A stretch of 25,068 nt of DNA from Bacteroidetes bacterium GWA2_31_9b. GTDB lineage: Bacteria > Bacteroidota > Bacteroidia > Bacteroidales > UBA12077. The translations under genes and the position numbers were made by a program. Position 1 is the first letter of the stretch. Each line of letters begins with the position of its first letter. The notes under the pieces were generated by a model. That model was given only the letters and a program-made list of their open reading frames with translations, did not search any database and had not been told where the DNA came from. The stretch is taken from the NCBI GenBank assembly GCA_001769005.1, contig MENE01000087.1, positions 16,750 to 41,817 on the forward strand. Direction: 5' to 3'. Positions 1 through 7,111 of this stretch are shown here, piece after piece.

Positions 1-597
1 GCTGTGCACAAAATTGCTTCAACATATATAAAACAGGGTAAATTTGTAAGTCTATTCGGTGGAGAACATTCCGTTAGTATTGGTTCGATTCGTGCATTCA
101 AAGAAAATTTTAAAAATCTTACCGTTTTACAATTTGACGCTCATGCAGATTTAAGAAAAGAGTATGAAGAATCGGCATGTAATCATGCCTGCGCTGTTCA
201 TGAAGCTCAATTTACGACCAACCTGGTTCAAATTGGTATTCGAAGTATGGATGTTGAAGAAAAACAATACATGAAAAAAGAAAATTGTTTTTTCTCACAT
301 CAAATTCAAACCAACCCAAATTGGATGCAGGAAGCATTATCAAAAATTACAGATACTGTTTTTATAACCATAGATCTTGATGTGTTTGATTCTTCAATTA
401 TGCCATCAACAGGAACGCCCGAACCCGGAGGGTTAAACTGGTTTCAGGTTGTTGATTTTATAAAATTAGTAGTTCAGAACAAAAATGTAGTAGGTTTCGA
501 TATTATGGAACTTTGTCCAAATAAATCGAATAAAGGACCTGATTTTCTTGCAGCAAAACTCTATTATAAAATATTAAGTTATCTTTTTTCAAAATAA
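1..597 (+). CDS. speB: Agmatinase / ureohydrolase family protein, 5' end missing
   Basis: Likely hydrolyses agmatine to putrescine and urea in the cytoplasm using a two-metal (usually Mn) centre. The reading frame is open from base 1, so the N-terminus lies outside the window. About 198 residues are visible against roughly 285-305 for the family. Every core metal motif is present: GGEHS (codons near 60-74), DAHADLR (near 136-156), the NHAC stretch, and IDLDVFD (near 370-390), followed by TPEPGG near the substrate-gating region. It is followed on the same strand by a GxxExxY gene and then a deoxyhypusine-synthase-like gene, an arrangement that fits polyamine metabolism. Arginase, guanidinobutyrase or formiminoglutamase activity cannot be excluded from the fragment, but the neighbouring gene favours agmatinase. 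Confidence 0.85.
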   Translation, partial: AVHKIASTYIKQGKFVSLFGGEHSVSIGSIRAFKENFKNLTVLQFDAHADLRKEYEESACNHACAVHEAQFTTNLVQIGIRSMDVEEKQYMKKENCFFSHQIQTNPNWMQEALSKITDTVFITIDLDVFDSSIMPSTGTPEPGGLNWFQVVDFIKLVVQNKNVVGFDIMELCPNKSNKGPDFLAAKLYYKILSYLFSK

Positions 598-607
598 TCG
601 AAGATTT

Positions 608-645
608 AACCACAAAGGAAACAAAGTACAACACAAAGTACACAA
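608..645 (+). repeat. Left inverted repeat of the GxxExxY cassette
   Basis: Begins AACCACAAAGG and continues with two copies of ACAAAGTACA (621-630 and 633-642, period 12). The outer part (609-626) matches the reverse complement of 1054-1072 at about 16 of 19 positions with one gap. It lies between the agmatinase stop codon and the GxxExxY start codon. Confidence 0.7.
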
Positions 646-657
646 TGAAAAACGAAA

Positions 658-1029
658 ATGGATATCGAAAAAGTTTTTAAAATAATTTTAGATTGTTCTT
701 TTAAAGTACATACTGCTTTGGGTACTGGTCTTTTGGAAAGTGCTTATGAAGAATGTTTGTTTTATGAAATTCAAAAAACAGGATTAACTGTTGTAAAACA
801 AAAAGCATTACCATTAATCTATGAAGAAGTAAAATTAGACGCGGGTTATAGAGTTGACTTACTAATTGAAAACATGGTTGTTGTAGAGATAAAATCCGTC
901 GAAGCACTAGCAGATATTCATTTGGCTCAAATACTTACTTATTTAAAACTATCTGGTTGTAAATTAGGATTGTTGGTAAATTTCAACGTTAAACATTTAA
1001 AAGATGGAATTAAACGAGTAATCTTATAA
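658..1029 (+). CDS. GxxExxY protein (PD-(D/E)XK nuclease-like fold)
   Basis: A 123-residue member of the GxxExxY family, whose function is unknown. The naming motif is G24-L-L-E27-S-A-Y30. A PD-(D/E)XK-like core follows: D67 in the GYRVD stretch, then E77-I-K79 and a Q91...Y95 helix. By fold it could be a nuclease or a catalytically adapted relative, but no activity is shown by the sequence. An upstream ATG at 645 is out of frame, so the start at 658 is the natural choice. The gene sits between the agmatinase and deoxyhypusine-synthase-like genes in the same orientation, and it is bracketed by imperfect inverted repeats (608-645 and 1053-1072). It therefore looks like an insertion into the polyamine operon rather than part of the pathway. 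Confidence 0.85.
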   Translation: MDIEKVFKIILDCSFKVHTALGTGLLESAYEECLFYEIQKTGLTVVKQKALPLIYEEVKLDAGYRVDLLIENMVVVEIKSVEALADIHLAQILTYLKLSGCKLGLLVNFNVKHLKDGIKRVIL

Positions 1030-1052
1030 ATCTTTGGGGTACTTAGAGAAAA

Positions 1053-1072
1053 CCTTTATGTCCCTTTGTGGT
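1053..1072 (-). repeat. Right inverted repeat of the GxxExxY cassette
   Basis: Read on the minus strand it starts ACCACAAAGGGACATAAAGG, which mirrors the left repeat at 609-626. It falls just after the GxxExxY stop codon and before the next gene's ATG at 1106. Such CACAAAG-rich borders are a recurring companion of GxxExxY genes as far as I recall, but I could not check this. Confidence 0.65.
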
Positions 1073-1105
1073 AAAAATAATTTAAAATTTAATTATACTT
1101 ATACT

Positions 1106-2080
1106 ATGAAAAGAAATACAATATCTCAATTTATCGAAGAACATTTTTTGCATTTTAATGCAGCCGCATTAAAAGATGCAGCCGTTGGTTACGAAAAGCA
1201 TCTTGCCGAAGGTGGTAAAATGATGATTACTCTTGCAGGAGCAATGAGTACAGGCGAACTTGGTAAAAGTCTTGCCGAAATGATTCGTCAGGATAAAGTA
1301 CAAATCATTTCATGCACAGGAGCAAATCTTGAAGAAGATTTAATGAATCTGGTTGCTCATAGTCATTATAAAAGAGTTCCAAATTACCGCGATCTTACAC
1401 CTCAAGAAGAATGGAATCTTTTAGAAAAGGGCCTTAACCGGGTAACAGATACCTGTATTCCTGAAGAAGAAGCATTCCGCCGTTTACAAAAGCACATTTA
1501 CAAATTATGGAAAGATGCAGATGATAAAGGTGAACGATATTTACCTCATGAATACATGTATAAAATGATTCTTTCAGGAGTATTGGAACAATACTATGAA
1601 ATCGACCGAAAAAATTCATGGATGATTGCTGCTGCTGAAAAAAATCTTCCAATAATTGTTCCGGGATGGGAAGACAGCACTATGGGAAATATTTTTGCTT
1701 CATACTGTATTAAAGGTGATTTAAAACCATCGACTATGAAATCTGGCATTGAATACATGACAACACTTGCCGATTGGTATATTAAAAATTCAGGTGGTAA
1801 AGGTGTTGGGTTTTTTCAAGTTGGTGGTGGTATAGCCGGTGATTTTCCAATTTGTGTTGTACCCATGTTGTATCAGGATATGGAAATGCATGATATTCCT
1901 TTCTGGAGTTATTTTTGCCAGATTTCAGATTCTACAACAAGCTACGGATCTTATTCAGGAGCTGTTCCTAATGAAAAAATAACTTGGGGGAAACTTGATA
2001 TCAACACACCAAAATTTATTGTTGAATCGGATGCAACAATTGTAGCTCCTTTAATATTTGCCTGGATTTTAAATTGGTAA
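1106..2080 (+). CDS. Deoxyhypusine-synthase-like protein
   Basis: A 324-residue homologue of deoxyhypusine synthase, the NAD-dependent enzyme that moves an aminobutyl group from spermidine. Seen: an N-terminal Rossmann-like segment with AGAMSTGELGKS, then SCTGANLEEDL, and near the C-terminus a WGK motif (K296) that corresponds to the catalytic lysine of deoxyhypusine synthase. Bacteria lack eIF5A, so the acceptor is probably another amine (homospermidine- or spermidine-type synthesis) or, speculatively, EF-P. The neighbouring agmatinase gene supports a polyamine role. A TTG-initiated extension to 1034 would run through the cassette repeat and adds no conserved sequence, so ATG 1106 was chosen. 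A strong terminator follows 24 bases after the stop codon. Confidence 0.82.
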   Translation: MKRNTISQFIEEHFLHFNAAALKDAAVGYEKHLAEGGKMMITLAGAMSTGELGKSLAEMIRQDKVQIISCTGANLEEDLMNLVAHSHYKRVPNYRDLTPQEEWNLLEKGLNRVTDTCIPEEEAFRRLQKHIYKLWKDADDKGERYLPHEYMYKMILSGVLEQYYEIDRKNSWMIAAAEKNLPIIVPGWEDSTMGNIFASYCIKGDLKPSTMKSGIEYMTTLADWYIKNSGGKGVGFFQVGGGIAGDFPICVVPMLYQDMEMHDIPFWSYFCQISDSTTSYGSYSGAVPNEKITWGKLDINTPKFIVESDATIVAPLIFAWILNW

Positions 2081-2103
2081 AATTTGATAAATCATTAAAA
2101 TCA

Positions 2104-2137
2104 AAAACCCTCGATTTAATCGAGGGTTTTGTTTTTA
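2104..2137. terminator. Bidirectional intrinsic terminator
   Basis: Perfect 11-bp stem AAAACCCTCGA / TCGAGGGTTTT (2104-2114 and 2120-2130) with a five-base loop. It is followed by a T-rich run on the plus strand and by five Ts on the minus strand. It lies between the convergent deoxyhypusine-synthase-like and GAF-SpoIIE phosphatase genes and can serve both. Confidence 0.9.
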
Positions 2138-2142
2138 TAATT

Positions 2143-3384
2143 TTAGTTGAAAAACTCTATTCCGATTATTGAAATATCATCAAAAATAGCTAAACTTCCT
2201 TCAAGAATGTTTTGGCTCTTAACAATTGATTGAATATTTAAATCAATCTCATCATTGTTTGCTAAACATTCTTCTATAGCTTGAGTTCCAAAACTAACTC
2301 CATCTTTTTCATTAACCAGTTCAACTAGACCATCGGTATAACAAAAAAGCTTTGAACGTTGATCGATTTCAAGAGAACCATGATTTATTGAAGGTATTTC
2401 TTCGAGCATTCCCATTCCTACACTTCCATCACGCAAGTAAACAAGTTCTTTGTCTTTTGTTTTGTAGAATATTGGGGGGTTATGACCTGCATTTATATAT
2501 TCAAGCTTTCGTGTTTTGTAACTGTATTTTGCAATAAAAAGAGTGATAAATTTTTCACCTTTCGCACTTGCCATAACACGTTCGTTAAGTCTTGTAATTA
2601 TTTCAGGTAAAGGAGTTCTTGCATTAAAGAGGGCTCTGAGGTTAGCTTGAAAATTCGACATTAGAAATGCAGCCGAAATTCCCTTGCCAGAAACATCAGC
2701 AATACAAAATCCAAACTCGTCATCACTAAGTTTGATAAAATCGTAATAATCGCCACCTACTTCTAAATGGGGATGATAGAATGTAGAAACAAAAATCTTA
2801 TCATTGTGTGGTAAATGATCATTATCAGGTATGAGCATTGCCTGCATTTTTTTTGCAAGTTCAAGCTCTTTTCGTAAAGCTTCTTGTTGTAATGACTCTT
2901 TATATAAACGAATATTTTCTATTGCAACAATAATAATATTCGAGAGCGTTTGAATAAAATGTAAGTGTTTAATTGTAGGGCTAACACCTTCGCTTTCTTC
3001 TTCAATATCTCCAATAATAACATACGCTATTGGAACATTGTTGTTAAAAACGGGAATAATATTATCAAATACTCTAAGCGATGGATTAGGAGATGCAGTA
3101 ATAAAGGAGATTTCTTTATGTTCAAGCAAATCTCTTTCTACACTTATTTGGTTCACAATTTCGTCAGAACAACCTGAACGGAGAATTAAATTCCATCCTT
3201 TAGTATATTTAAATATCAGTATTTTACCAATATTTAAATCTTCACGCAAAATAATTTCATATCGCTTAAGTAGTTCTTCTGTTGGTAGATTAGCATTAAT
3301 TGATTTAGTAACTGCAAGCAAGGTATTAAGCTTGAATGTAGAAAGTTTCAATCTGTTAATTGATGCTTTACCGGAAATATCCAT
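2143..3384 (-). CDS. GAF domain + SpoIIE/PP2C-type serine phosphatase (RsbU-like)
   Basis: A 413-residue cytoplasmic protein with no signal peptide or membrane span. Residues about 15-160 form a GAF-like sensory domain. A short coiled linker (160-185) with the ALRKELELAKKMQ pattern leads into a SpoIIE-type PP2C phosphatase (about 190-413). Metal-binding acidic motifs are intact: GGDYYDF (D212), ADVSGKG (D230), YTDG (D351) and FDDIS (D402/D403). Proteins of this type dephosphorylate an anti-anti-sigma (STAS) protein in partner-switching circuits. No RsbV/RsbW-like pair is adjacent, so the target lies elsewhere. The start is ATG 3384. An inverted repeat (TTCAGAA/TTCTGAA) lies directly upstream and could be a control site. 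Confidence 0.88.
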   Translation of the reverse strand: MDISGKASINRLKLSTFKLNTLLAVTKSINANLPTEELLKRYEIILREDLNIGKILIFKYTKGWNLILRSGCSDEIVNQISVERDLLEHKEISFITASPNPSLRVFDNIIPVFNNNVPIAYVIIGDIEEESEGVSPTIKHLHFIQTLSNIIIVAIENIRLYKESLQQEALRKELELAKKMQAMLIPDNDHLPHNDKIFVSTFYHPHLEVGGDYYDFIKLSDDEFGFCIADVSGKGISAAFLMSNFQANLRALFNARTPLPEIITRLNERVMASAKGEKFITLFIAKYSYKTRKLEYINAGHNPPIFYKTKDKELVYLRDGSVGMGMLEEIPSINHGSLEIDQRSKLFCYTDGLVELVNEKDGVSFGTQAIEECLANNDEIDLNIQSIVKSQNILEGSLAIFDDISIIGIEFFN

Positions 3385-3386
3385 TT

Positions 3387-3414
3387 TTCAGAAATGCTAA
3401 TTAATTATTCTGAA
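3387..3414. promoter_or_regulatory. Candidate operator: 7-bp inverted repeat upstream of the GAF-SpoIIE gene
   Basis: TTCAGAA (3387-3393) and TTCTGAA (3408-3414) are exact reverse complements. Their centres are 21 bp apart, two DNA turns, which is typical for a dimeric or cooperatively binding regulator. The pair starts 3 bp upstream of the ATG, so it may equally be an RNA hairpin in the leader. No matching regulator is identified. Confidence 0.3.
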
Positions 3415-3436
3415 TAAATATAAAAAAAACTATTCT

Positions 3437-3454
3437 AAAGTAAAAATTTACTTT
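3437..3454 (-). terminator. Weak hairpin at the end of efp
   Basis: The palindrome AAAGTAAA-AA-TTTACTTT overlaps the efp stop codon. On the minus strand it is followed seven bases later by a run of eight Ts. The stem is AT-rich, so termination would be inefficient. It may only attenuate read-through into the phosphatase gene. Confidence 0.35.
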
Positions 3455-4014
3455 ACTCTTTCACTATATGATTTATCGCGGGTATCTACTTTAATTCTTT
3501 CTCCGGTAACAATAAACAAAGGAACCATAATTGTAGCACCTGTTTCAACTGTAGCTGGTTTAAGAGCATTACTTGATGCAGTATCTCCTTTTATTCCGGG
3601 CTCAGTATATGTAACTTGCAAATCAACAAAAGGTGGTAATTCGCAATATAAAGGTGTTTCTGTTTCAGCATGATAAACTGCTTCAACTTGCTGTCCTTCT
3701 TTTAATAAATCGGGAGCATTAATTAATTCTTTGTCTAACGAAACTTGCTCAAATGTTTCAATATGCATGAAATGGTATCCCATGTCATCGCTGTATAAAA
3801 ACTGATAAGGTCTATGTTCAATGCGAACAGTATTAATTTTAACACCTGCATTAAATGTGTTTTCGATAACCTTTCCTGTTTTTAAATTTTTAAGTTTTGT
3901 TCTTACAAATGCAGCACCTTTTCCTGGTTTTACGTGCTGAAACTGAACTATGGTGTACAAGTCATTATTGTACTCCATACATAATCCATTTTTAAAATCT
4001 GCTGTTGTTGCCAT
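3448..4014 (-). CDS. efp: Elongation factor P
   Basis: A 188-residue EF-P, full length for the family. It enters the ribosomal E site and relieves stalling at consecutive prolines. The N-terminal KOW-like domain carries the tip loop HVKPGKGAAF, with lysine 32 at the position modified in E. coli EF-P (K34). It is therefore a lysine-type, not arginine-type, EF-P. The two OB domains follow, and the C-terminus (VDTRDKSYSERVK) is the classic EF-P ending. A TAnnTTTG-type element at 4041-4048 suggests its own promoter, although typA ends only 53 bp upstream and read-through is likely. No epmA, epmB or earP homologue is in the window. A deoxyhypusine-synthase-like gene ends 1.4 kb away, convergently oriented. 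Confidence 0.97.
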   Translation of the reverse strand: MATTADFKNGLCMEYNNDLYTIVQFQHVKPGKGAAFVRTKLKNLKTGKVIENTFNAGVKINTVRIEHRPYQFLYSDDMGYHFMHIETFEQVSLDKELINAPDLLKEGQQVEAVYHAETETPLYCELPPFVDLQVTYTEPGIKGDTASSNALKPATVETGATIMVPLFIVTGERIKVDTRDKSYSERVK

Positions 4015-4040
4015 AAAAAAAATTTAACAAATTCTTGATG

Positions 4041-4048
4041 CAAAAATA
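4041..4048 (-). promoter_or_regulatory. Candidate -7 promoter element for efp
   Basis: Minus strand TATTTTTG matches the Bacteroidota -7 consensus TAnnTTTG. It lies 26 bp upstream of the efp ATG, in the 53-bp gap after typA. No convincing -33 TTG was found, so confidence is moderate. Confidence 0.42.
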
Positions 4049-4067
4049 ATGTAAATCATTATAATAA

Positions 4068-5864
4068 CTATTTTATAGATCTTTTTCTTTCGTGTTCTTT
4101 AAGATAGATTTTGCGTAAACGAATAAATTTTGGTGTTAATTCAACAAATTCATCTTCCTGAATATATTCGAGAGCTTCTTCGAGTGAAAATTTTATTGGT
4201 GGAGCTAATCTTACTTTATCATCGGTACCTGATGCACGAATATTAGTAAGTTTTTTTGTTTTTGTAAGATTTACAACTAAATCTCCTGCTTTTGTATTTT
4301 CACCAACTACTTGTCCTTCGTAAATTTCTTCCATTGGAGAAACAAAAAAGCGACCTCTGTCTTGAAGTTTGTCCATAGCATAAGCAATAGCTAATCCTGT
4401 TTCCATTGCAATTAATGCTCCAACACTTCGTTTTTCAAAATCACCTCTGTAGGGTTCGAACGATTTAAATCGATGCGCAATAACTGCTTCACCAGCAGTT
4501 GCTGTCATCATTATATTTTTTAATCCTATTATACCACGTGAAGGCATATAAAACTCAAGTAATGTACGATCATTCTTGCGTTCCATATTTCGCATTTCGC
4601 CTTTTCGTTGTTGTATAATCTCAATAGCTTTTCCGGCAAAATTATCTGGTAAATCAACTGTTAAATATTCAATTGGTTCACACTTTTCACCATCTATCAT
4701 TTTAATAATAACGCGTGGTTGACCAACTTGTAATTCATATCCTTCGCGACGCATTGTTTCAATTAGAACAGATAAGTGTAAAACACCTCTTCCAAAAACA
4801 GTAAATGAATCGGCTGAATCTGTTTTTTCGACACGTAATGCTAAGTTTTTTTCTAATTCACGATCAAGGCGATCTTTTAAATGTCGTGAGGTAACAAATT
4901 TGCCATCTCTACCAAAAAAGGGCGAATTGTTAATAGTAAATAACATGCTCATTGTTGGTTCATCAATTGCAATAGGATCTAAGCCTTCAGGGTTTTCATA
5001 ATCTGCAATTGTATCACCAATACTAAAATCTTCTATTCCTACAAGAGCACAAATATCTCCGGCTAAAACAAAATCTGTTTTCTTTTTACTTAGCCCTTCG
5101 TAGGTTAATAAATCTTTAATTTTTGTTCTAACAATTGTTCCATCGCGTTTTACTAATGATACTTGCATTCCTTGTTTAATGGTTCCTCGTAAAAGTTTAC
5201 CAATAGCTATTCTGCCAACATAAGGAGAATAATCAAGAGAAGTGATTAGCATTTGTGGAGTACCTTCAAATGTTCTTGGTTCTGGAATAAATTCAATAAT
5301 ACTATCCATAAGGGCAGTAATATCTGTTGATGGTTTTTTCCAATCATTCGACATCCAACCTTGTTTTGCTGAACCGTATATTGTTGGAAAATTAAGCTGA
5401 TCTTCGTTTCCATCGAGATTAAACATCAACTCAAAAACTTGTTCCTGAACTTCTTCAGGTCTGCAATTTGGTTTATCAACTTTATTAATTACAACTATTG
5501 GTTTTAATCCGAGTACAAGTGCCTTTTGTAAAACAAAACGTGTTTGAGGCATAGTACCTTCAAAGGCATCGACAAGTAATAAAACGCCATCAGCCATATT
5601 CAATACTCGTTCAACTTCACCACCAAAGTCAGCGTGTCCGGGAGTATCAATTATGTTTATTTTATAATCTTTGTAGATAACTGAAACGTTTTTTGATAAA
5701 ATGGTTATTCCTCGTTCGCGTTCCAAATCATTACTGTCGAGGATTAAATCGCCTGGGTTTTCATTTTCGCGGAAAAGTTTCCCCAGCATTAACATTTTGT
5801 CAACCAGGGTAGTCTTTCCATGATCTACGTGTGCTATAATAGCTATATTTCTTATTTTTTGCAT
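4068..5864 (-). CDS. typA: Ribosome-binding translational GTPase TypA/BipA
   Basis: A 598-residue translational GTPase, normal length for TypA/BipA. It acts on the ribosome during 50S assembly and stress or cold adaptation. Seen in order: G1 AHVDHGKT (residues 11-18), the switch region with RERGIT, DTPGHADFGGEVER, NKVDKP, an EF-Tu-like domain 2, EF-G-like domains III and V with VFGRGVLHLSVLIE and YMPSRGIIGLK, and the TypA-specific C-terminal domain (GVLHLS and RASGTDDKVRL are diagnostic). It lies just upstream of efp on the same strand, forming a translation-factor block. A consensus TAnnTTTG element ends 19 bp before the ATG, so the leader is very short. It is not LepA or EF-G, which have different C-terminal domains. 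Confidence 0.97.
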   Translation of the reverse strand: MQKIRNIAIIAHVDHGKTTLVDKMLMLGKLFRENENPGDLILDSNDLERERGITILSKNVSVIYKDYKINIIDTPGHADFGGEVERVLNMADGVLLLVDAFEGTMPQTRFVLQKALVLGLKPIVVINKVDKPNCRPEEVQEQVFELMFNLDGNEDQLNFPTIYGSAKQGWMSNDWKKPSTDITALMDSIIEFIPEPRTFEGTPQMLITSLDYSPYVGRIAIGKLLRGTIKQGMQVSLVKRDGTIVRTKIKDLLTYEGLSKKKTDFVLAGDICALVGIEDFSIGDTIADYENPEGLDPIAIDEPTMSMLFTINNSPFFGRDGKFVTSRHLKDRLDRELEKNLALRVEKTDSADSFTVFGRGVLHLSVLIETMRREGYELQVGQPRVIIKMIDGEKCEPIEYLTVDLPDNFAGKAIEIIQQRKGEMRNMERKNDRTLLEFYMPSRGIIGLKNIMMTATAGEAVIAHRFKSFEPYRGDFEKRSVGALIAMETGLAIAYAMDKLQDRGRFFVSPMEEIYEGQVVGENTKAGDLVVNLTKTKKLTNIRASGTDDKVRLAPPIKFSLEEALEYIQEDEFVELTPKFIRLRKIYLKEHERKRSIK

Positions 5865-5882
5865 GATCTAAATTTGAGCGTG

Positions 5883-5890
5883 CAAAGGTA
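5883..5890 (-). promoter_or_regulatory. Candidate -7 promoter element for typA
   Basis: Minus strand TACCTTTG followed by CA is a perfect TAnnTTTG match in the usual Bacteroidota context. The predicted transcript would start only about a dozen bases before the ATG at 5864. The -33 region is not well conserved. Confidence 0.55.
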
Positions 5891-6033
5891 GGTGATTTTT
5901 AATATTTTAATTCATAAAGCTATGAATTATTTTTGTGAGTTAAAAAATTAGTCGAATTGCATTAAAAAATCTTCTTATAAATTTAATATTTATGTATGCT
6001 ATTAACAATCAGTATATATTTTAATTCGATGAT

Positions 6034-6438
6034 TTATTTTATAAAACTTTTAAACCAAACAAATGCCTCTTCTTCAGTGTTAAATAATTTTAATGGCATT
6101 CCAAATTTATTTGTGGCCTGTATAATCATATTTATATAATATTTTTTAAATACATTCCCATCAAAAATTGTAGCAGCTCGTTTTAATCCATGATCTATTG
6201 CTTTGGGAATCATTACTGTTTCAAACCATTTTCTTGTTTCAGGTGATACAACTCCCTGATTTCGAATATCTGACAAAAAATTATCTACCTGATGGGTTTT
6301 GCTAAAATCTATTAAAACCTCAAATGTATTTTGATATTCTTCGTTAGTAGGCTTTTTCTTCCAAACAATAATTCCTACTTTAAGAATTGATTCGTACGAA
6401 ATTTCTGCATAATCAAACGCTGCAACTATCTTTTTCAT
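6034..6438 (-). CDS. STAS/SEC14-like (SpoIIAA-like) small protein
   Basis: A 134-residue soluble protein without a signal peptide. The pattern of alternating strands and helices, with FLSDIRNQGVVSPETRKWF in the middle and an FNTEEEAFVWFKSFI ending, resembles the SpoIIAA-like/STAS-SEC14 proteins common in Bacteroidota. These have no proven function in this phylum. This is a fold-level guess from recalled family patterns rather than a motif identification. It is transcribed towards typA, with a 169-bp gap that has its own typA promoter element, so it is probably a separate unit. Its own candidate -7 element is at 6503-6510. A link to the SpoIIE phosphatases nearby is possible but unsupported: no conserved phosphorylatable serine motif of RsbV type was seen. 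Confidence 0.55.
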   Translation of the reverse strand: MKKIVAAFDYAEISYESILKVGIIVWKKKPTNEEYQNTFEVLIDFSKTHQVDNFLSDIRNQGVVSPETRKWFETVMIPKAIDHGLKRAATIFDGNVFKKYYINMIIQATNKFGMPLKLFNTEEEAFVWFKSFIK

Positions 6439-6502
6439 TTTTCCAGGTTTTATTTAAAATACAATTTATCCTATAAATACCTTATTTATATACTGTAATT
6501 AT

Positions 6503-6510
6503 CAAATATA
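6503..6510 (-). promoter_or_regulatory. Candidate -7 element for the STAS-like gene
   Basis: Minus strand TATATTTG fits TAnnTTTG and lies 64 bp upstream of the ATG at 6438. No clear -33 element was seen. Confidence 0.35.
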
Positions 6511-6654
6511 ATAAAAAACAGATTGTGATTAGGTTTGTTTTATTGAAAACAATAAAAAAACAATAAATACAGTATAATTAAACAAAAAAATTGCCCTTTT
6601 AATAAAATTTTAGCAAAGTTTTTTTTGATAAATAAAAAAATATATAAATTGCAC

Positions 6655-6685
6655 TTGGTTTTAAATTTCAAATCTTATACTTTTA
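6655..6685 (+). promoter_or_regulatory. Candidate promoter for the 85-residue protein gene
   Basis: TTG (6655-6657), a 20-bp spacer, then TACTTTTA (6678-6685) resembles the Bacteroidota -33/-7 arrangement with one mismatch in the -7 box. It implies an untranslated leader of about 95 bases. Confidence 0.3.
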
Positions 6686-6787
6686 TTGATATATATACTA
6701 CGATCATAGAAAATTTACATTTAATACTTCGCAATACTATTTTTATTAATCAATTATTTACTAACAAATAACCAATAATCAATTAAA

Positions 6788-7045
6788 ATGAAATCGAACA
6801 AAAATTTTCATAAGGTTAAAAAAATTAAACCTATTGATGATGGAAGTGATTTGAAAGGGAAGAAAGTTTCCGCAATTAAAAAAGATAAATATTTTAAAAA
6901 GGAAATTTTTGACGAGATTGACGAGTTTGAAGATATTGAAGAATATGATCCGGATAAGGATTTGGATGATTTTGAGGATGAAGATTATATCGATGAAGAA
7001 GGAGAAGAAGATTTTAATTATGATAAAGAAGACGACCATAATTAA
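6788..7045 (+). CDS. Small charge-polarised hypothetical protein
   Basis: An 85-residue protein that I do not recognise. The first 40 residues are lysine-rich (the start is MKSNKNFHKVKKIK). The rest is dominated by Asp and Glu (for example EDEDYIDEEGEEDFNYDKED), with no predicted globular core, signal peptide or membrane span. Such a bipolar, probably disordered chain could bind nucleic acid or a basic partner, but nothing proves this. It is supported as a gene by its own upstream region, an ATG after an AT-rich leader, and a good terminator 21 bases after the stop codon. The opposite-strand ORF over the same bases is a low-complexity shadow. Confidence 0.65.
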   Translation: MKSNKNFHKVKKIKPIDDGSDLKGKKVSAIKKDKYFKKEIFDEIDEFEDIEEYDPDKDLDDFEDEDYIDEEGEEDFNYDKEDDHN

Positions 7046-7066
7046 TTATTAAATTTTGATTTAATC

Positions 7067-7098
7067 AAAAAGAGCTGCAAATCAATACAGCTCTTTTT
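7067..7098. terminator. Bidirectional intrinsic terminator
   Basis: Perfect 11-bp stem AAAAAGAGCTG / CAGCTCTTTTT (7067-7077, 7088-7098) with a 10-base loop and T runs on both strands. It separates the 85-residue gene from the convergent DUF2807 gene. Confidence 0.9.
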
Positions 7099-7111
7099 TA
7101 ATAGGAGAATT

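Larger units (their letters stand above)
6439..6787. other. 349-bp AT-rich divergent intergenic region
   Basis: This gap separates the minus-strand STAS-like gene and the plus-strand 85-residue gene, so it should hold both promoters. Visible are a TATATTTG -7-like element for the minus gene (6503-6510), a TTG-N20-TACTTTTA candidate for the plus gene (6655-6685), an 8-bp hairpin TTTTATTG/CAATAAAA (6538-6557), and a separated inverted pair TATACTGTA (6489-6497) and TACAGTATA (6568-6576). No ORF, tRNA or conserved RNA was recognised. In such AT-rich DNA short repeats are expected by chance. Confidence 0.6.

Noticed and set aside
621..642. Two copies of ACAAAGTACA with 12-base period, considered as a CRISPR or tandem array
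   Set aside because: There are only two short copies and no spacers. They are better explained as part of the cassette border.
1034..1105. N-terminal extension of the deoxyhypusine-synthase-like protein from a TTG
   Set aside because: It reads through the cassette inverted repeat and contains no conserved residues. ATG 1106 gives the expected family length.
3038..3400. 120-residue ORF on the plus strand
   Set aside because: It lies wholly antisense to the GAF-SpoIIE phosphatase gene, and its translation has no recognisable domain.
5909..5928. AATTCATA-AAGC-TATGAATT hairpin considered as a terminator for the STAS-like gene
   Set aside because: The stem has almost no G or C and no T run follows on the minus strand, so it would not terminate well.
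6779..7039. 86-residue Ile/Phe-rich ORF on the minus strand
   Set aside because: It is the complement of the Lys/Asp/Glu-rich 85-residue gene. The hydrophobic composition is a mirror artefact.
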